DNA from: Burkholderiaceae bacterium
Lineage (GTDB): Bacteria > Pseudomonadota > Gammaproteobacteria > Burkholderiales > Burkholderiaceae_B
Length of the DNA: 64,000 nt
Direction of reading: 5' to 3'
Assembly (NCBI GenBank): GCA_021208885.1
Contig: JAJOJF010000037.1
Span: forward strand, 1 to 64,000
Numbering within the stretch: the first letter of the stretch is position 1; each line of letters begins with the position of its first letter. A program made the translations under genes and the position numbers. Below the pieces are notes generated by a model, which worked only from the letters and a program-made list of their open reading frames with translations, made no database searches and was not told the DNA's origin. Positions 16,345 through 25,820 of the stretch are shown piece by piece.

Positions 16345-17292
16345 TCAGTTCACCACGTTTATCGGCTTGCCAGCATGAAACGCATGTAGGTTTTGCTCTA
16401 GGCCCTGCACCAGTCGGCTCTGGCCGTCGGTAGCCGCCCAGGCAATATGGGGCGTGATGATGAGATTGGGGTGCTTAAGCTTTAGCAACGGCTCTTTGCC
16501 AGTGGGCGGTTCCTTGACCAGGACATCGAGTGCTGCGCCACCCAAGTGACCGGTCTTTAAGCCATCGATGACGGCGTTCTCGTTGACCAATGGGCCACGT
16601 GCAGTGTTAATTAGCAGAGCACCAGGTTTCATATGGGCAATCTCGGCCTGTCCGATAAGCCCCTGCGTGGCAGGTGTCAAGGGGCAGTGCAGGGTGACGA
16701 CGTCAGACTGCGCGATCACAGTTTCAAATCGGGTGTAACCCTCCCGAACCTCGGTTTTGCCCCGGTGTTCAGCGAAGATGACTTGCATGCCCAAGGCTTG
16801 CGCAAGCCTGGCTACCTCAGTGCCGATTGCACCTTTTCCGATTATGCCAAGCGTGGCGCTAGAGATATCCAGAATTGGCCTGTCATGCACGCAAAAGTGT
16901 GCGGAGTTTGACCATGATTCAGGGCCTATGCGAGCGTAGGTCATCAGATTACGCCTGAGAGCAAAAATGCTGGCAATCACGCATTCTGCAACGCTTTGTT
17001 TGGAGTAGCCCGGTACATTGCTGACAATCACACCGTGTTCCCGGCATGCCTGCAGGTCTACACAATCGTAGCCAGTGGCAGCGACACAGACGAATCTAAG
17101 TTGGGGGCATTGGGCGAGGATCGCTGGCGTGATACGGATTTTGTTGGTGATGCAGATCTCGGCGTTGCCCAGAGCCTTGGTTACGGCTTCGGTTGTTTGC
17201 TCGGTAGCAGGGCAGTTGATCCATTCGGTGATCCAGTCCGGACGCTTGATGGGGTGTGGCAGGGTATCGCTGTCGAGAAATACGATTTTCAT
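16345..17292 (-). CDS. D-2-hydroxyacid dehydrogenase (HprA/GhrB-like)
   Basis: NAD(P)-dependent oxidoreductase of 315 residues, probably acting on hydroxypyruvate, glyoxylate or a similar 2-oxoacid. The Rossmann motif is GIIGKGAIGTEV (about residue 150). Catalytic residues of the family are visible: Arg in NTARGPLVNE, Glu in VKEPP and His in TPHIAWA. The N-terminal substrate domain and the VAATGYDCVD segment are complete. It stands alone in a gap with no obvious operon partner, so the exact substrate is open. Confidence 0.88.
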   Translation of the reverse strand: MKIVFLDSDTLPHPIKRPDWITEWINCPATEQTTEAVTKALGNAEICITNKIRITPAILAQCPQLRFVCVAATGYDCVDLQACREHGVIVSNVPGYSKQSVAECVIASIFALRRNLMTYARIGPESWSNSAHFCVHDRPILDISSATLGIIGKGAIGTEVARLAQALGMQVIFAEHRGKTEVREGYTRFETVIAQSDVVTLHCPLTPATQGLIGQAEIAHMKPGALLINTARGPLVNENAVIDGLKTGHLGGAALDVLVKEPPTGKEPLLKLKHPNLIITPHIAWAATDGQSRLVQGLEQNLHAFHAGKPINVVN

Positions 17293-17549
17293 GAGCCTCT
17301 GGGCGGACTGGCCGCGCTTGTCGTTGGGTTAAGGTATGCACAGCCTTGATTTAAGCATGTGTGCATGGATTCTGGGGTACCGGCAGCGATATCGGGCGTG
17401 AACTTTGTGCCAGCATGCCGTTCAAACGGATATAAAAAAGGACCGCGACCTTAGGCTTTTCCCGTAAAGTGCGACGGCATCCGGCTTGAGGGTATGCAGT
17501 TTGCGGTAACCTTGTGACCACTGAAAAGTGATCTGCGATCAGGGAGGTC

Positions 17550-18155
17550 ATGCTAGATCGTGGGTTGGGCTTTGTGAAGAAGATGAAAAATCAACACAGA
17601 CAGATCATCGGCGGAGTTGATAGGTTGGCGCGGGCGCTGGCGTTTGGTGTTATGGCAGTGCTGTTTTCAGCAACCGCGGGGTTGGCTCAGGCTTATCAAA
17701 TAACCGGCAGGGTAGTGAATGTAGCCGATGGCGACACCATCACGGTACGTGACGGCTCTGAGAACTATCGGATTCGGCTGGCCAGCATCGATGCCCCAGA
17801 AAAGGGCGATGGCAGCGATCGTCCGGGCCAGCCGTATGGCGAAGCATCGCGGCGGTTTTTGGCCGCTGAGGTGGCTGGTAAGGATGTTACCCTCGAGTGC
17901 TTTGAAGAGGATCGATATGGGCGTCATATCTGCAATGTGCTGATGGGCGAGATCACGGCCAATCAATTATTGGTCTATGCCGGCATGGCATGGGCCAATC
18001 GTCAGGGCAAAGACAAATATTTGCGTGACCGCAGGCTGTTGGCACTGCAAGAAGATGCCAAAGCCAACAAGCGTGGCTTATGGGCTGAACCCAATCCGGT
18101 ACCGCCCTGGGTGTGGCGCTATGACTGCTGGAGGCAAGGGCAGTGCAGCAAATGA
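17550..18155 (+). CDS. Secreted thermonuclease-like (SNase) protein
   Basis: A 201-residue staphylococcal-nuclease-fold protein with an N-terminal signal (cleavage about AQA). Key features are VVNVADGDTITV (metal-binding Asp), IRLASIDAPE (catalytic Arg), a YGEASRRFL segment, and DRYGRHICNV (second catalytic region). It should degrade nucleic acid outside the cytoplasm. ATG 17550 has AGGGAGG only two to three bases away; ATG 17583 (MKNQHR) may be the true start. Its stop overlaps the start of the binding-protein gene, so nuclease and transporter are translationally coupled. Confidence 0.84.
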   Translation: MLDRGLGFVKKMKNQHRQIIGGVDRLARALAFGVMAVLFSATAGLAQAYQITGRVVNVADGDTITVRDGSENYRIRLASIDAPEKGDGSDRPGQPYGEASRRFLAAEVAGKDVTLECFEEDRYGRHICNVLMGEITANQLLVYAGMAWANRQGKDKYLRDRRLLALQEDAKANKRGLWAEPNPVPPWVWRYDCWRQGQCSK

Positions 18156-20392
18156 CGTTTGGATGCTTGTGGCGAGCAGTTGTGGCGGCGGCGCTTGTCG
18201 TGGCGCTTGCAGGCTGCGATCTGGTCAACAGTCCGATCAACAGTCCTTATGAGGCTGGTGCTGAGGCTGATAACACGCTGTACACCGCATTTACACAGAG
18301 ATCGCCGCGCTACCTCGATCCTGCCAAGTCCTATTCCAGTGATGAGACACCCTACACCTACAACATTTACGAGCCACTTTATGGCTATCACTATCTGAAG
18401 CGGCCCTACGAGCTCACCGCGCGCGCGGCGCTTGAGGTGGCTCAGCCAGTGCTGCTTGACGCAAGTGGCAATGTTTTGCCTGATACCGTGTCACCAGACC
18501 TGGTGCATGAGAGCATTCATGAGATCAAGCTGCGGCCGGGTATTTTGTTTCAGCCACATCCCGCATTTGCTAAAAATGCCAACGGTCAGTTTACATACTA
18601 CCCGCTGGCGCCCGGCGCACTGGAGGATCGCTATGCCATCACTGACTTCGCTGAGACTGGCACTCGTGAATTGACTGCACACGACTATGTTTATGCCTTC
18701 AGACGCCTGGCCAGCCCGCGGGTGGCTTCACCCATTTATTCAACGCTCGCGCAGCACGTCTTGGGCTTTGCGGAGTACGGTGAGCGGTTAAAAATTGAGG
18801 ATGGCAAGCTGCGTGATACGGCAGATAGCAGCGATCTGCCTTGGCTGGATTTGCGCGAGTTTGGCTTTGATGGTGTACAAGCCGTTGATGACCACACTTT
18901 GCGCATTCGCGTCAAAGGCAGCTATCCGCAGTTCAAGTATTGGCTGTCGATGACATTTACTGCGCCTGTGCCATGGGAAGCTGACCGTTTTTACAGCCAA
19001 CCTGGCATGGCGACTAATAATTTGTCACTGAACACCTGGCCAGTGGGTACAGGGCCGTTCATGATGGTTGAGTCCCTGCAAAACCGCCGCCATGTGCTGG
19101 CACGCAATCCGAACTTTCGGGGGGAGCCATATCCGTGCGAAGGTGAACCTGGCGATCGCGAGGCGGGGCTCCTGGATGACTGTGGCAAGATGACCCCGTT
19201 TGTGGATCGTATGGTGTTTAACATCGAGAAAGAGTCGATACCGCTGCAGGGCAAATTCATGCAGGGCTACTACGACTTGCCAGAGTCCAATCGGGGAGAC
19301 ATAGGCGTCGCGATGCTGGTGGCGGCCGGGGATTCTTCTGAGAAAGCAGCGCTCTACGCTGAGCGCGGCATACAGCTACCCAGTACAGTTGAGGCGTCAA
19401 TCTTTTATCTCGGCTTTAATTGGCTCGACCCTGTCGTAGGAAAAGGCGATACACCTGAGCAGGAGGAGAAAAACCGCAAGTTACGTCAGGCATTGACCAT
19501 TGCATTTAATTGGGAAGAGTTCATCGCGATCTTCCGGCAAGGTCAGGCGCAACCTGCTTATGGACCAGTGCCACCTGGCATTCTGGGCTATCAGGAGGCA
19601 CCGGAAGGCATTAACCGGACGGTTTATGACGTCGTCGATGGCAAGCCCAAGCGTAAGTCGCTCGACTACGCACGTCAATTGCTGGCTGAGGCTGGCTATC
19701 CTAACGGTAGAGATGAGGTGACCGGGCAGCCTCTGGTGCTGTATTTTGATTCGGCAGCCGGTGCGAACGCATCAAGCCCCACGCTTGACTGGATGCGCCG
19801 GCAGATCGGCAAGCTTGGCATACAGCTGGATATACGTGCCACCGACTACAACCGCTTCCAGGAAAAAATGTCGCGCGGCGTGGCACAGATGTTTATGTGG
19901 GGCTGGATTGCAGACTACCCCGATGCTGAGAACTTCCTCTTTTTGCTGTACGGCAAGCAAGTCAAAGCGGGCAAGGGTGGTGAAAACGCTGCAAACTACA
20001 GCAACCCTGAATACGACGCCCTGTTTGAACAAATGCGAGATCTGCCTGATGGACCCGAGAAAGCCGCCATCATCGATCGGATGATCAAGATCGTGCAGGA
20101 TGATGCGCCCTGGATGTTTGGGTTTTTCCCCAAGTCAGCCGGCGCTTATCAGCAGTGGGTGCACAACGCCAAGCCTTCTCAGATGGTTCGCAACGGCTTG
20201 CAATATTTGCGCATCGACAGTGAACTGCGTACACAAAAGATCGCTGAGTGGAACCGCCCGGTTTGGTGGCCACTTGTGGTGCTGGCGGTGGTGTTGGTGC
20301 TCGTGGTTTGGCCCGCCTGGCGTATGGTTAAACGCCAGCAACTGCGTACCGCTTTGCCACCGAGTGCCGCAAATACAGGAGGCGTGCGATGA
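18143..20392 (+). CDS. Oligopeptide-type ABC transporter substrate-binding lipoprotein with C-terminal membrane helix
   Basis: A family-5 solute-binding protein of about 749 residues. The lipobox VVALAGC (Cys about residue 25) predicts outer-face lipid anchoring. The body has the SBP_bac_5 signatures, including LRPGILFQPHPAF and the GWIADYPDAENFL region. It ends with a second hydrophobic helix, roughly residues 707-726 (PLVVLAVVLVLVVW), followed by a basic tail, which is unusual for the family. It is much longer than DppA/OppA (about 535-545). GTG 18143 has GGAGG nine bases upstream; ATG 18152 is the alternative. Its last codon overlaps the next gene by ATGA. Confidence 0.86.
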   Translation: MQQMTFGCLWRAVVAAALVVALAGCDLVNSPINSPYEAGAEADNTLYTAFTQRSPRYLDPAKSYSSDETPYTYNIYEPLYGYHYLKRPYELTARAALEVAQPVLLDASGNVLPDTVSPDLVHESIHEIKLRPGILFQPHPAFAKNANGQFTYYPLAPGALEDRYAITDFAETGTRELTAHDYVYAFRRLASPRVASPIYSTLAQHVLGFAEYGERLKIEDGKLRDTADSSDLPWLDLREFGFDGVQAVDDHTLRIRVKGSYPQFKYWLSMTFTAPVPWEADRFYSQPGMATNNLSLNTWPVGTGPFMMVESLQNRRHVLARNPNFRGEPYPCEGEPGDREAGLLDDCGKMTPFVDRMVFNIEKESIPLQGKFMQGYYDLPESNRGDIGVAMLVAAGDSSEKAALYAERGIQLPSTVEASIFYLGFNWLDPVVGKGDTPEQEEKNRKLRQALTIAFNWEEFIAIFRQGQAQPAYGPVPPGILGYQEAPEGINRTVYDVVDGKPKRKSLDYARQLLAEAGYPNGRDEVTGQPLVLYFDSAAGANASSPTLDWMRRQIGKLGIQLDIRATDYNRFQEKMSRGVAQMFMWGWIADYPDAENFLFLLYGKQVKAGKGGENAANYSNPEYDALFEQMRDLPDGPEKAAIIDRMIKIVQDDAPWMFGFFPKSAGAYQQWVHNAKPSQMVRNGLQYLRIDSELRTQKIAEWNRPVWWPLVVLAVVLVLVVWPAWRMVKRQQLRTALPPSAANTGGVR

Positions 20393-21366
20393 CAGGTTAC
20401 ATCTTGCGGCGCCTGATGTACGGCGTCATGATTTTGATCGGTGTCAACCTGCTGACCTTTGTCCTGTTTTTTGCGGTTAATACCCCAGACGACATGGCCA
20501 GGCTCGCCATTGGCGGCCAACGCGTGAGTGTGGACGCCATCGAGAAATGGAAGGCTGAGCGAGGATATGACAAGCCGCTTTGGATTAATGCCCAAGCCTC
20601 GGGCACCGAGAAATTTACCGACACAATTTTTTACCAACGATCAGTGCCACTGTTGACGTTTGATTTCGGGTTGTCAGATAGTGGTCGCGACATTGGTTGG
20701 GAAATTCGTGAGCGCATGGGGCCGAGTCTTGCGTTAGCCATCCCAAGCTTTGTGCTTGGAATTTTGGCGAGTATTTCGTTTGCGCTATTGCTGGTGTTTT
20801 TTAGGACGACCCCGCTGGATTTCTGGGGGGTGGTGCTGTGCGTGTTGATGCTATCGATCTCGGGGCTCTTTTACATCATTGCGGGACAGTGGCTTTTTGC
20901 CAAGGTTCTACGGCTTGTCCCTTATTCGGGCTACATCGGCGGGCTCGACATGGTGAAGTTTCTTGCTTTGCCGGTATTGGTTGCAATCATTTCGCGCTTG
21001 GGGCCTGAGGCGCGCTTTTATCGCAGCCTGTTTCTGGAAGAAATCAGCAAAGACTACGTGCGCACCGCGCGTGCCAAAGGCTTGGGTGAGCGCGTGGTGC
21101 TTTTTAGGCACGTCTTGCGCAACGCCATGCTGCCGATTCTGACAGGTACGGTCTCGGCCCTGCCATTGCTCTTTATGGGCAGCCTGATTGCCGAATCCTT
21201 TTTTGGCATTCCTGGCTTGGGCAGTTACACCATTGATGCGATCAATGGGCAAGATTTCTCGGTGGTCAGGGCGATGGTGTTTCTGGGTGCTTCGCTCTAC
21301 ATTGTCGGACTGATTCTGGCTGACATTTCCTACACCTTGGCTGATCCACGCGTGAGGTTTGAATAA
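20389..21366 (+). CDS. Oligopeptide-type ABC transporter permease (OppB-like)
   Basis: Inner-membrane permease of 325 residues with about six transmembrane helices. The binding-protein-dependent transport motif is visible as DYVRTARAKGLGERVVLFRH, the EAA loop that contacts the ATPase. The N-terminus MTGYILRRLMYG is typical of OppB/DppB. The start overlaps the previous stop (ATGA) and the stop overlaps the next start (TAATG), so the operon is tightly coupled. Confidence 0.9.
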   Translation: MTGYILRRLMYGVMILIGVNLLTFVLFFAVNTPDDMARLAIGGQRVSVDAIEKWKAERGYDKPLWINAQASGTEKFTDTIFYQRSVPLLTFDFGLSDSGRDIGWEIRERMGPSLALAIPSFVLGILASISFALLLVFFRTTPLDFWGVVLCVLMLSISGLFYIIAGQWLFAKVLRLVPYSGYIGGLDMVKFLALPVLVAIISRLGPEARFYRSLFLEEISKDYVRTARAKGLGERVVLFRHVLRNAMLPILTGTVSALPLLFMGSLIAESFFGIPGLGSYTIDAINGQDFSVVRAMVFLGASLYIVGLILADISYTLADPRVRFE

Positions 21367-22853
21367 TGCCGAACTTCGTGTTTTTGTGGACCGATATTGC
21401 ACTGTTTGCCATGGTGGCAGCGGTCATCGGTTACGCCTGGCGCGTCAGTCGTTCAGAAACGGCGCGAGCGACTTGGGCGCGCGTGGCTCGCAGTGCGCCC
21501 GCCATGAGCTCGGCTGTGGTGTTGCTGTTTTTTGTGGTGGTGGGGCTCTTGGATTCGGTGCATTTCCAGCCGCGTTTGCCGCCTTCCCCAGATGCCCCGC
21601 CCAATGCCCCAGTCGTTTACTCACCGAAGGTGGTGTCATTGCTTGACACCTTGCTTGACGACACCGCTTTAACCCATCAGGAGAAAACCTACTCTGCGCC
21701 TTTGGCCTATCGTCAGTTCACCAAGGAAACCATCTTGCAAGAGGGCGGTGAGCCCTACCGTGACTTTCCTCGATTGCGGTTTGGTGGTGCACATCTGGAC
21801 GATCCCGAAGCGCAATGGCTGGCCGATGTGGCTCAACGAGCAAGTCTGGGGTTTGCTGGCGGCCTAGCCACAGCTTTGGGGTTAATGGCAGTGGTAGTGG
21901 CACTGATTGCGCGATCACGCAGCAAGCGCGGGGTGCAATGTTCTTGGTCAATGGTTGGTCGTGATGTCCTGCGCGGTCAAACGGACGTTCCATGGCGTGC
22001 GATGTTGATCACCGCCTTGGTGATGTGTCTGGTCTTGGGCATGGTGTTTGGACTAGCCACGGGCTACCACGTGATGGGCACGGATCAGACTGGGAATGAC
22101 GTGCTGTGGCGCGCGCTAAAGAGTGTTCGCACAGCCTGGGTGATTGGCACGCTCACGACGGTTGCGATGTTGCCACCTGCGCTGTTTTTTGGCATCGCTG
22201 CGGGTTACTTCAAAGGCTGGGTCGATGATGTGATTCAGTACATCTACACCACGCTGACCGCTATCCCGGGTGTGCTTTTGATTGCTGCGGCCGTGTTGAT
22301 GATGCAGGTCTACATCGATACTCATCCAGACCTGTTCCCCACGTCGGCCGAACGTGCAGACTTGCGGCTGTTCTTGTTGTGTATGATCCTCGGGCTGACC
22401 GGTTGGGCGGGACTATGCCGACTGTTGCGCGCTGAAGCGTTAAAGCTGCGTGAACTCGAGTACGTGCAGGCAGCAAGAGCCTTTGGCATCTCGCACTTCA
22501 CTGTCATGGTGCGCCATCTCTTACCCAATGTGATGCATATCGTGTTGATTACCGTCGTGCTGGAGTTTTCTTCGTTGGTACTGTATGAGGCTGTACTGTC
22601 CTATTTGGGCATAGGCGTGGATCCGACCATGAACTCGTTTGGCACCATGATTGACAACTCCCGCCTGGAGATGTCACGTGACCCGATGATCTGGTGGAAC
22701 CTCTTGGCAGCCTTTGTGTTCATGCTGGCGTTGGTGTTGTCAGCGAACCTGTTCGCCGATGGCGTACGAGACGCCTTTGACCCGCGCAGCCAGAGCTTCC
22801 GGCCAGCTCGTCGCAGCCGTCTGTTGGCGATGTTGAACAAAGGGAGCACCTGA
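21366..22853 (+). CDS. Oligopeptide-type ABC transporter permease (OppC-like, enlarged)
   Basis: A 495-residue permease, much longer than OppC (about 300). After two N-terminal membrane segments there is a periplasmic stretch of roughly 100 residues (about 70-160), a third membrane segment near 165-185, then the standard OppC core. The core has VMGTDQTGNDVLWR and the EAA loop LEYVQAARAFGISHFTVMVRH. The protein pairs with the OppB-like permease. It starts in TAATG overlap and ends in TGATG overlap with its neighbours. Confidence 0.9.
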   Translation: MPNFVFLWTDIALFAMVAAVIGYAWRVSRSETARATWARVARSAPAMSSAVVLLFFVVVGLLDSVHFQPRLPPSPDAPPNAPVVYSPKVVSLLDTLLDDTALTHQEKTYSAPLAYRQFTKETILQEGGEPYRDFPRLRFGGAHLDDPEAQWLADVAQRASLGFAGGLATALGLMAVVVALIARSRSKRGVQCSWSMVGRDVLRGQTDVPWRAMLITALVMCLVLGMVFGLATGYHVMGTDQTGNDVLWRALKSVRTAWVIGTLTTVAMLPPALFFGIAAGYFKGWVDDVIQYIYTTLTAIPGVLLIAAAVLMMQVYIDTHPDLFPTSAERADLRLFLLCMILGLTGWAGLCRLLRAEALKLRELEYVQAARAFGISHFTVMVRHLLPNVMHIVLITVVLEFSSLVLYEAVLSYLGIGVDPTMNSFGTMIDNSRLEMSRDPMIWWNLLAAFVFMLALVLSANLFADGVRDAFDPRSQSFRPARRSRLLAMLNKGST

Positions 22854-24535
22854 TGGCAGCAAGCAAAGATTTGGTGTTGGACGTCAAAGATTTGTCGATT
22901 GCCATCGATCATGATGAGCAGCTGAAGTTTGCCGTTGAGCAACTCGCGATCAGTGTGCATCGCGGCGAAACATTTGCGCTCGTGGGTGAATCAGGTTCCG
23001 GTAAAAGCATGACGGCACTGGCATTGATGCGACTGCTGCCGGAGGCTTTGCAGGTGGTGCAGGGCGATGTGTTGCTGGATGGGCAAAATATCAATGCTTT
23101 GCCTGAGATGGCGATGCAGCAAGTGCGTGGTGGGCGCATAGCCATGATTTTCCAGGAGCCAGGCACGAGCTTGAACCCGGTGATGAGAATTGGCGACCAG
23201 TTGCTTGAGACCATTGAGGTTCATACGAACCTTCGCGGCAAGCACGCCCGTGACAAGGCTATTCATTGGCTAAGCCGCGTTGGTATCCCGGAGCCAGAGA
23301 TCAGGATCGATCACTATCCCTTTCAGTTTTCTGGCGGACAAAAGCAGCGCATCATGATCGCCATGGCACTAGCGGCAGAGCCTGATTTGCTCGTGGCCGA
23401 TGAGCCAACCACGGCGCTTGATGTCACGGTGCAAGCCCAGATCCTTGAGTTGCTGGCTGACATTCAGAAAGAATTTGGAATGGCAGTGCTCATGATTACC
23501 CACGACTTGGCAATTGTGCATCAGGTTGCTGATACTGTTGCTCTCATGCGTCACGGCAAAATCGTGGAAACGGCACCGGCAGACGAGTTTTTTAAAGCGC
23601 CCAAACACGCTTACGCCAAAGAATTGTTTGACGCCATACCGACATTTGACAAGCGTGGCAGGCCGCTGTCCGCTGTGGGTCAACTACAGCATCGTGTAGA
23701 ACCGACAACGACCATTGGCCAGGCAGGAGCCGTGCTGAGCGTTAAGGGGCTCAAGGTTGGTTATCCCATCAGAAAAGGCTGGTTGAGACGTCTCGTGGGT
23801 GTGGCTCAGATCGTTGACGGTGTGAGCTTTGAGTTGTGTGCCGGCCAAACCTTAGCGCTCTTGGGCGGCTCTGGCTGCGGCAAGACCACAGTGGCCAAGA
23901 CGCTTTTGCGATTGCTTGATGGCACCGCAACCTTTAGCGGTGATGTCAAACTTGCCGGTGAGAATTTGCTCAGCGCAAAGGGTGCTGATCTGAAGCGTTT
24001 GCGCACAAAAATACAGATTGTGTTTCAAGATCCATTTGCCTCGCTTGATCCACGCATGCGGGTCGGCGAAATCCTCCAGGAGGGTGTGGCAGCGTTGCTG
24101 CCGGAGGTGACAGAGTCAGATCGACACGATCGGGTTATTCGTCTGCTTGACCGGGTTGGGTTGCCCAAAGATGCGGCTAGCCGCTACCCACATGAGTTCT
24201 CGGGTGGGCAACGCCAGCGCATCGCGATTGCCCGTGCCCTGGCCGTCGAGCCCAAGGTTCTGATCCTTGATGAGCCGACATCTGCGCTTGACGTCTCGGT
24301 GCAAGCCCAGATTTTGGACTTGCTCAGCGACCTTCAGCGCGAGTCGGGGATGGCGTATTTGTTTATCACCCATAATTTTGGGGTGGTGGAGTATTTTGCT
24401 GACGATATCGCGATTATGGATTCAGGTCAGTTGGTTGAAGTAGGCACGGCTGAGTCTGTGTTGCATCGACCCGAGCATCCGGTAACCAAGCGTCTCTTGG
24501 AGGCAGTGCCTCGCTTGTCGTTTGGCCAGGCTTAA
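22853..24535 (+). CDS. Fused oligopeptide-type ABC transporter ATPase (OppD-OppF fusion)
   Basis: A single 560-residue protein with two complete ABC domains. Domain 1: Walker A GESGSGKS (about residue 45), signature FSGGQKQR, Walker B LLVADEPT. Domain 2: Walker A GGSGCGKT (about 340), signature FSGGQRQR, Walker B VLILDEPTSALD. Opp-type C-terminal extensions after the first domain (HAYAKELFDAIP) and the second (HPVTKRLLEAVPRL) are present. It powers uptake by the preceding two permeases. Last gene of the coupled operon. Confidence 0.93.
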   Translation: MAASKDLVLDVKDLSIAIDHDEQLKFAVEQLAISVHRGETFALVGESGSGKSMTALALMRLLPEALQVVQGDVLLDGQNINALPEMAMQQVRGGRIAMIFQEPGTSLNPVMRIGDQLLETIEVHTNLRGKHARDKAIHWLSRVGIPEPEIRIDHYPFQFSGGQKQRIMIAMALAAEPDLLVADEPTTALDVTVQAQILELLADIQKEFGMAVLMITHDLAIVHQVADTVALMRHGKIVETAPADEFFKAPKHAYAKELFDAIPTFDKRGRPLSAVGQLQHRVEPTTTIGQAGAVLSVKGLKVGYPIRKGWLRRLVGVAQIVDGVSFELCAGQTLALLGGSGCGKTTVAKTLLRLLDGTATFSGDVKLAGENLLSAKGADLKRLRTKIQIVFQDPFASLDPRMRVGEILQEGVAALLPEVTESDRHDRVIRLLDRVGLPKDAASRYPHEFSGGQRQRIAIARALAVEPKVLILDEPTSALDVSVQAQILDLLSDLQRESGMAYLFITHNFGVVEYFADDIAIMDSGQLVEVGTAESVLHRPEHPVTKRLLEAVPRLSFGQA

Positions 24536-24570
24536 TTTGGCACAAGGCTGGCAATGAGTCGGGCCATTGA

Positions 24571-24598
24571 TTGAGTCCGTGAGCCAGGTCGGTATACT
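24571..24598 (+). promoter_or_regulatory. Predicted sigma-70 promoter for the DUF1178 gene
   Basis: TTGAGT (24571-24576) and TATACT (24593-24598) are 16 bases apart, 40 bases ahead of the DUF1178 start codon. Confidence 0.6.
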
Positions 24599-24637
24599 GT
24601 GCCTTGAAATTACTGGGTTTGGCCTCACTTACTCCTC

Positions 24638-25117
24638 ATGTCACTTAAAGTCTTTAACCTGCAATGCGACGCTGGCCATCTGTTTGAAGGCTGGTTTGGT
24701 TCGCATGACGACTACGATTCGCAACAAGCGCGTGGCTTGGTTACGTGCCCAATGTGCCAGAGTGCGCACGTCCACAAAATGCCGTCTGCGCCACGGATTA
24801 ATTCCTCACGCACCGTGGCGCCTGCCGAAACAGCCCAAGGCGTTGTTCATGGTGAAGCGATGCCCGCACCAGTAACGAATTCGGCGGCACTTGCCAAGCT
24901 ACAAGCCGCGGTGCTCGCTCAAATGCGTGAGTTGGTGGGCGCCGCAGAAAACGTTGGTTCGGCATTTGCACGCGAGGCCAGAGCCATTCATGAGGGTGAG
25001 GCCAAAGCGCGCTCCATTCGTGGCACAGCCACGCCAGAGGAACGTCAGGAACTGATTGAAGAGGGCATTGCCGTCATGCCATTACCGGACTTTTTAGTGG
25101 ACGACCGCTTGCAATGA
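24638..25117 (+). CDS. DUF1178 family protein
   Basis: A 159-residue soluble protein of a family common in alpha- and betaproteobacteria with no known function. The N-terminus (VFNLQCDAGHLFEGWF, then VTCPMCQS) is a zinc-ribbon-like Cys/His region resembling regulatory zinc-ribbon proteins. The C-terminal half is helical and ends in the conserved EEGIAVMPLPDFLVDD. Monocistronic between a good promoter and a long bidirectional terminator. Confidence 0.88.
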   Translation: MSLKVFNLQCDAGHLFEGWFGSHDDYDSQQARGLVTCPMCQSAHVHKMPSAPRINSSRTVAPAETAQGVVHGEAMPAPVTNSAALAKLQAAVLAQMRELVGAAENVGSAFAREARAIHEGEAKARSIRGTATPEERQELIEEGIAVMPLPDFLVDDRLQ

Positions 25118-25143
25118 GCGTGATCACGCTTTCAAGCTGTTGC

Positions 25144-25177
25144 AATAAAGACGCCGCTGTCAAGCGGCGTCTTTATT
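25144..25177. terminator. Bidirectional terminator, 15-bp stem
   Basis: A perfect 15-bp stem (AATAAAGACGCCGCT and its complement) with a GTCA loop lies between convergent DUF1178 and efp. A-rich and T-rich stem ends serve both directions. Confidence 0.88.
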
Positions 25178-25193
25178 GGGGTCAGTCGCCTGC

Positions 25194-25754
25194 TTAGGAC
25201 ATCACGCGACTGCGGTATTCACCGGTACGGGTATCAATTTCAATCTTGTCACCGATGTCACAAAATAGCGGCACTGGCAGCTCATAGCCCGTGTTGATCT
25301 TGGCGGGCTTCATAACCTTGCCTGAGGTGTCACCACGCACAGCGGGTTCGGTGTATGTGATTTCACGGATGACCGAGGTGGGCATCTCAACTGAAATCGC
25401 ACGGCCCTCGTAGAAGACGACTTCAACGCTCATGCCTTCTTCGAGGTAGTTCAGGGCATCACCCATGCTGTCGGCTTCGACTTCGTACTGGTTGTACTCT
25501 TCGTCCATGAAGACGTACATTGGATCAGCAAAGTAGGAATAGGTGCACTCCTTGCGATCGAGCACAACCACATCAAACTTTTCATCGGCCTTATAGACCG
25601 ATTCGCTGCCAGAGGCAGTCAATAGGTTCTTGAACTTCAGTTTGACCACGGCGGCGTTGCGGCCTGACTTGTTGTATTCGGCGCGTTGCACCACCTGAGC
25701 TTGGCCATCGATGACGACCACGTTGCCTACACGCAGTTCCTGCGCTGTTTTCAT
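25194..25754 (-). CDS. efp: Elongation factor P
   Basis: A 186-residue tRNA-mimicking factor that relieves ribosome stalling at polyproline stretches. The KOW-like N-domain, OB domain and C-terminal OB domain are complete, ending [17 protein letters not shown]. The residue at the tip of the loop is Arg32 ([10 protein letters not shown]). This is the EF-P class rhamnosylated by EarP rather than lysylated by EpmA/B, and earP is the next gene upstream. Confidence 0.96.
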   Translation of the reverse strand: MKTAQELRVGNVVVIDGQAQVVQRAEYNKSGRNAAVVKLKFKNLLTASGSESVYKADEKFDVVVLDRKECTYSYFADPMYVFMDEEYNQYEVEADSMGDALNYLEEGMSVEVVFYEGRAISVEMPTSVIREITYTEPAVRGDTSGKVMKPAKINTGYELPVPLFCDIGDKIEIDTRTGEYRSRVMS

Positions 25755-25820
25755 GACTAAAGACTCCGTCTGCGAGCGCCTGCCAGAATGTTGCGGCGCA
25801 AGATAGTAATAAACCCTAGA

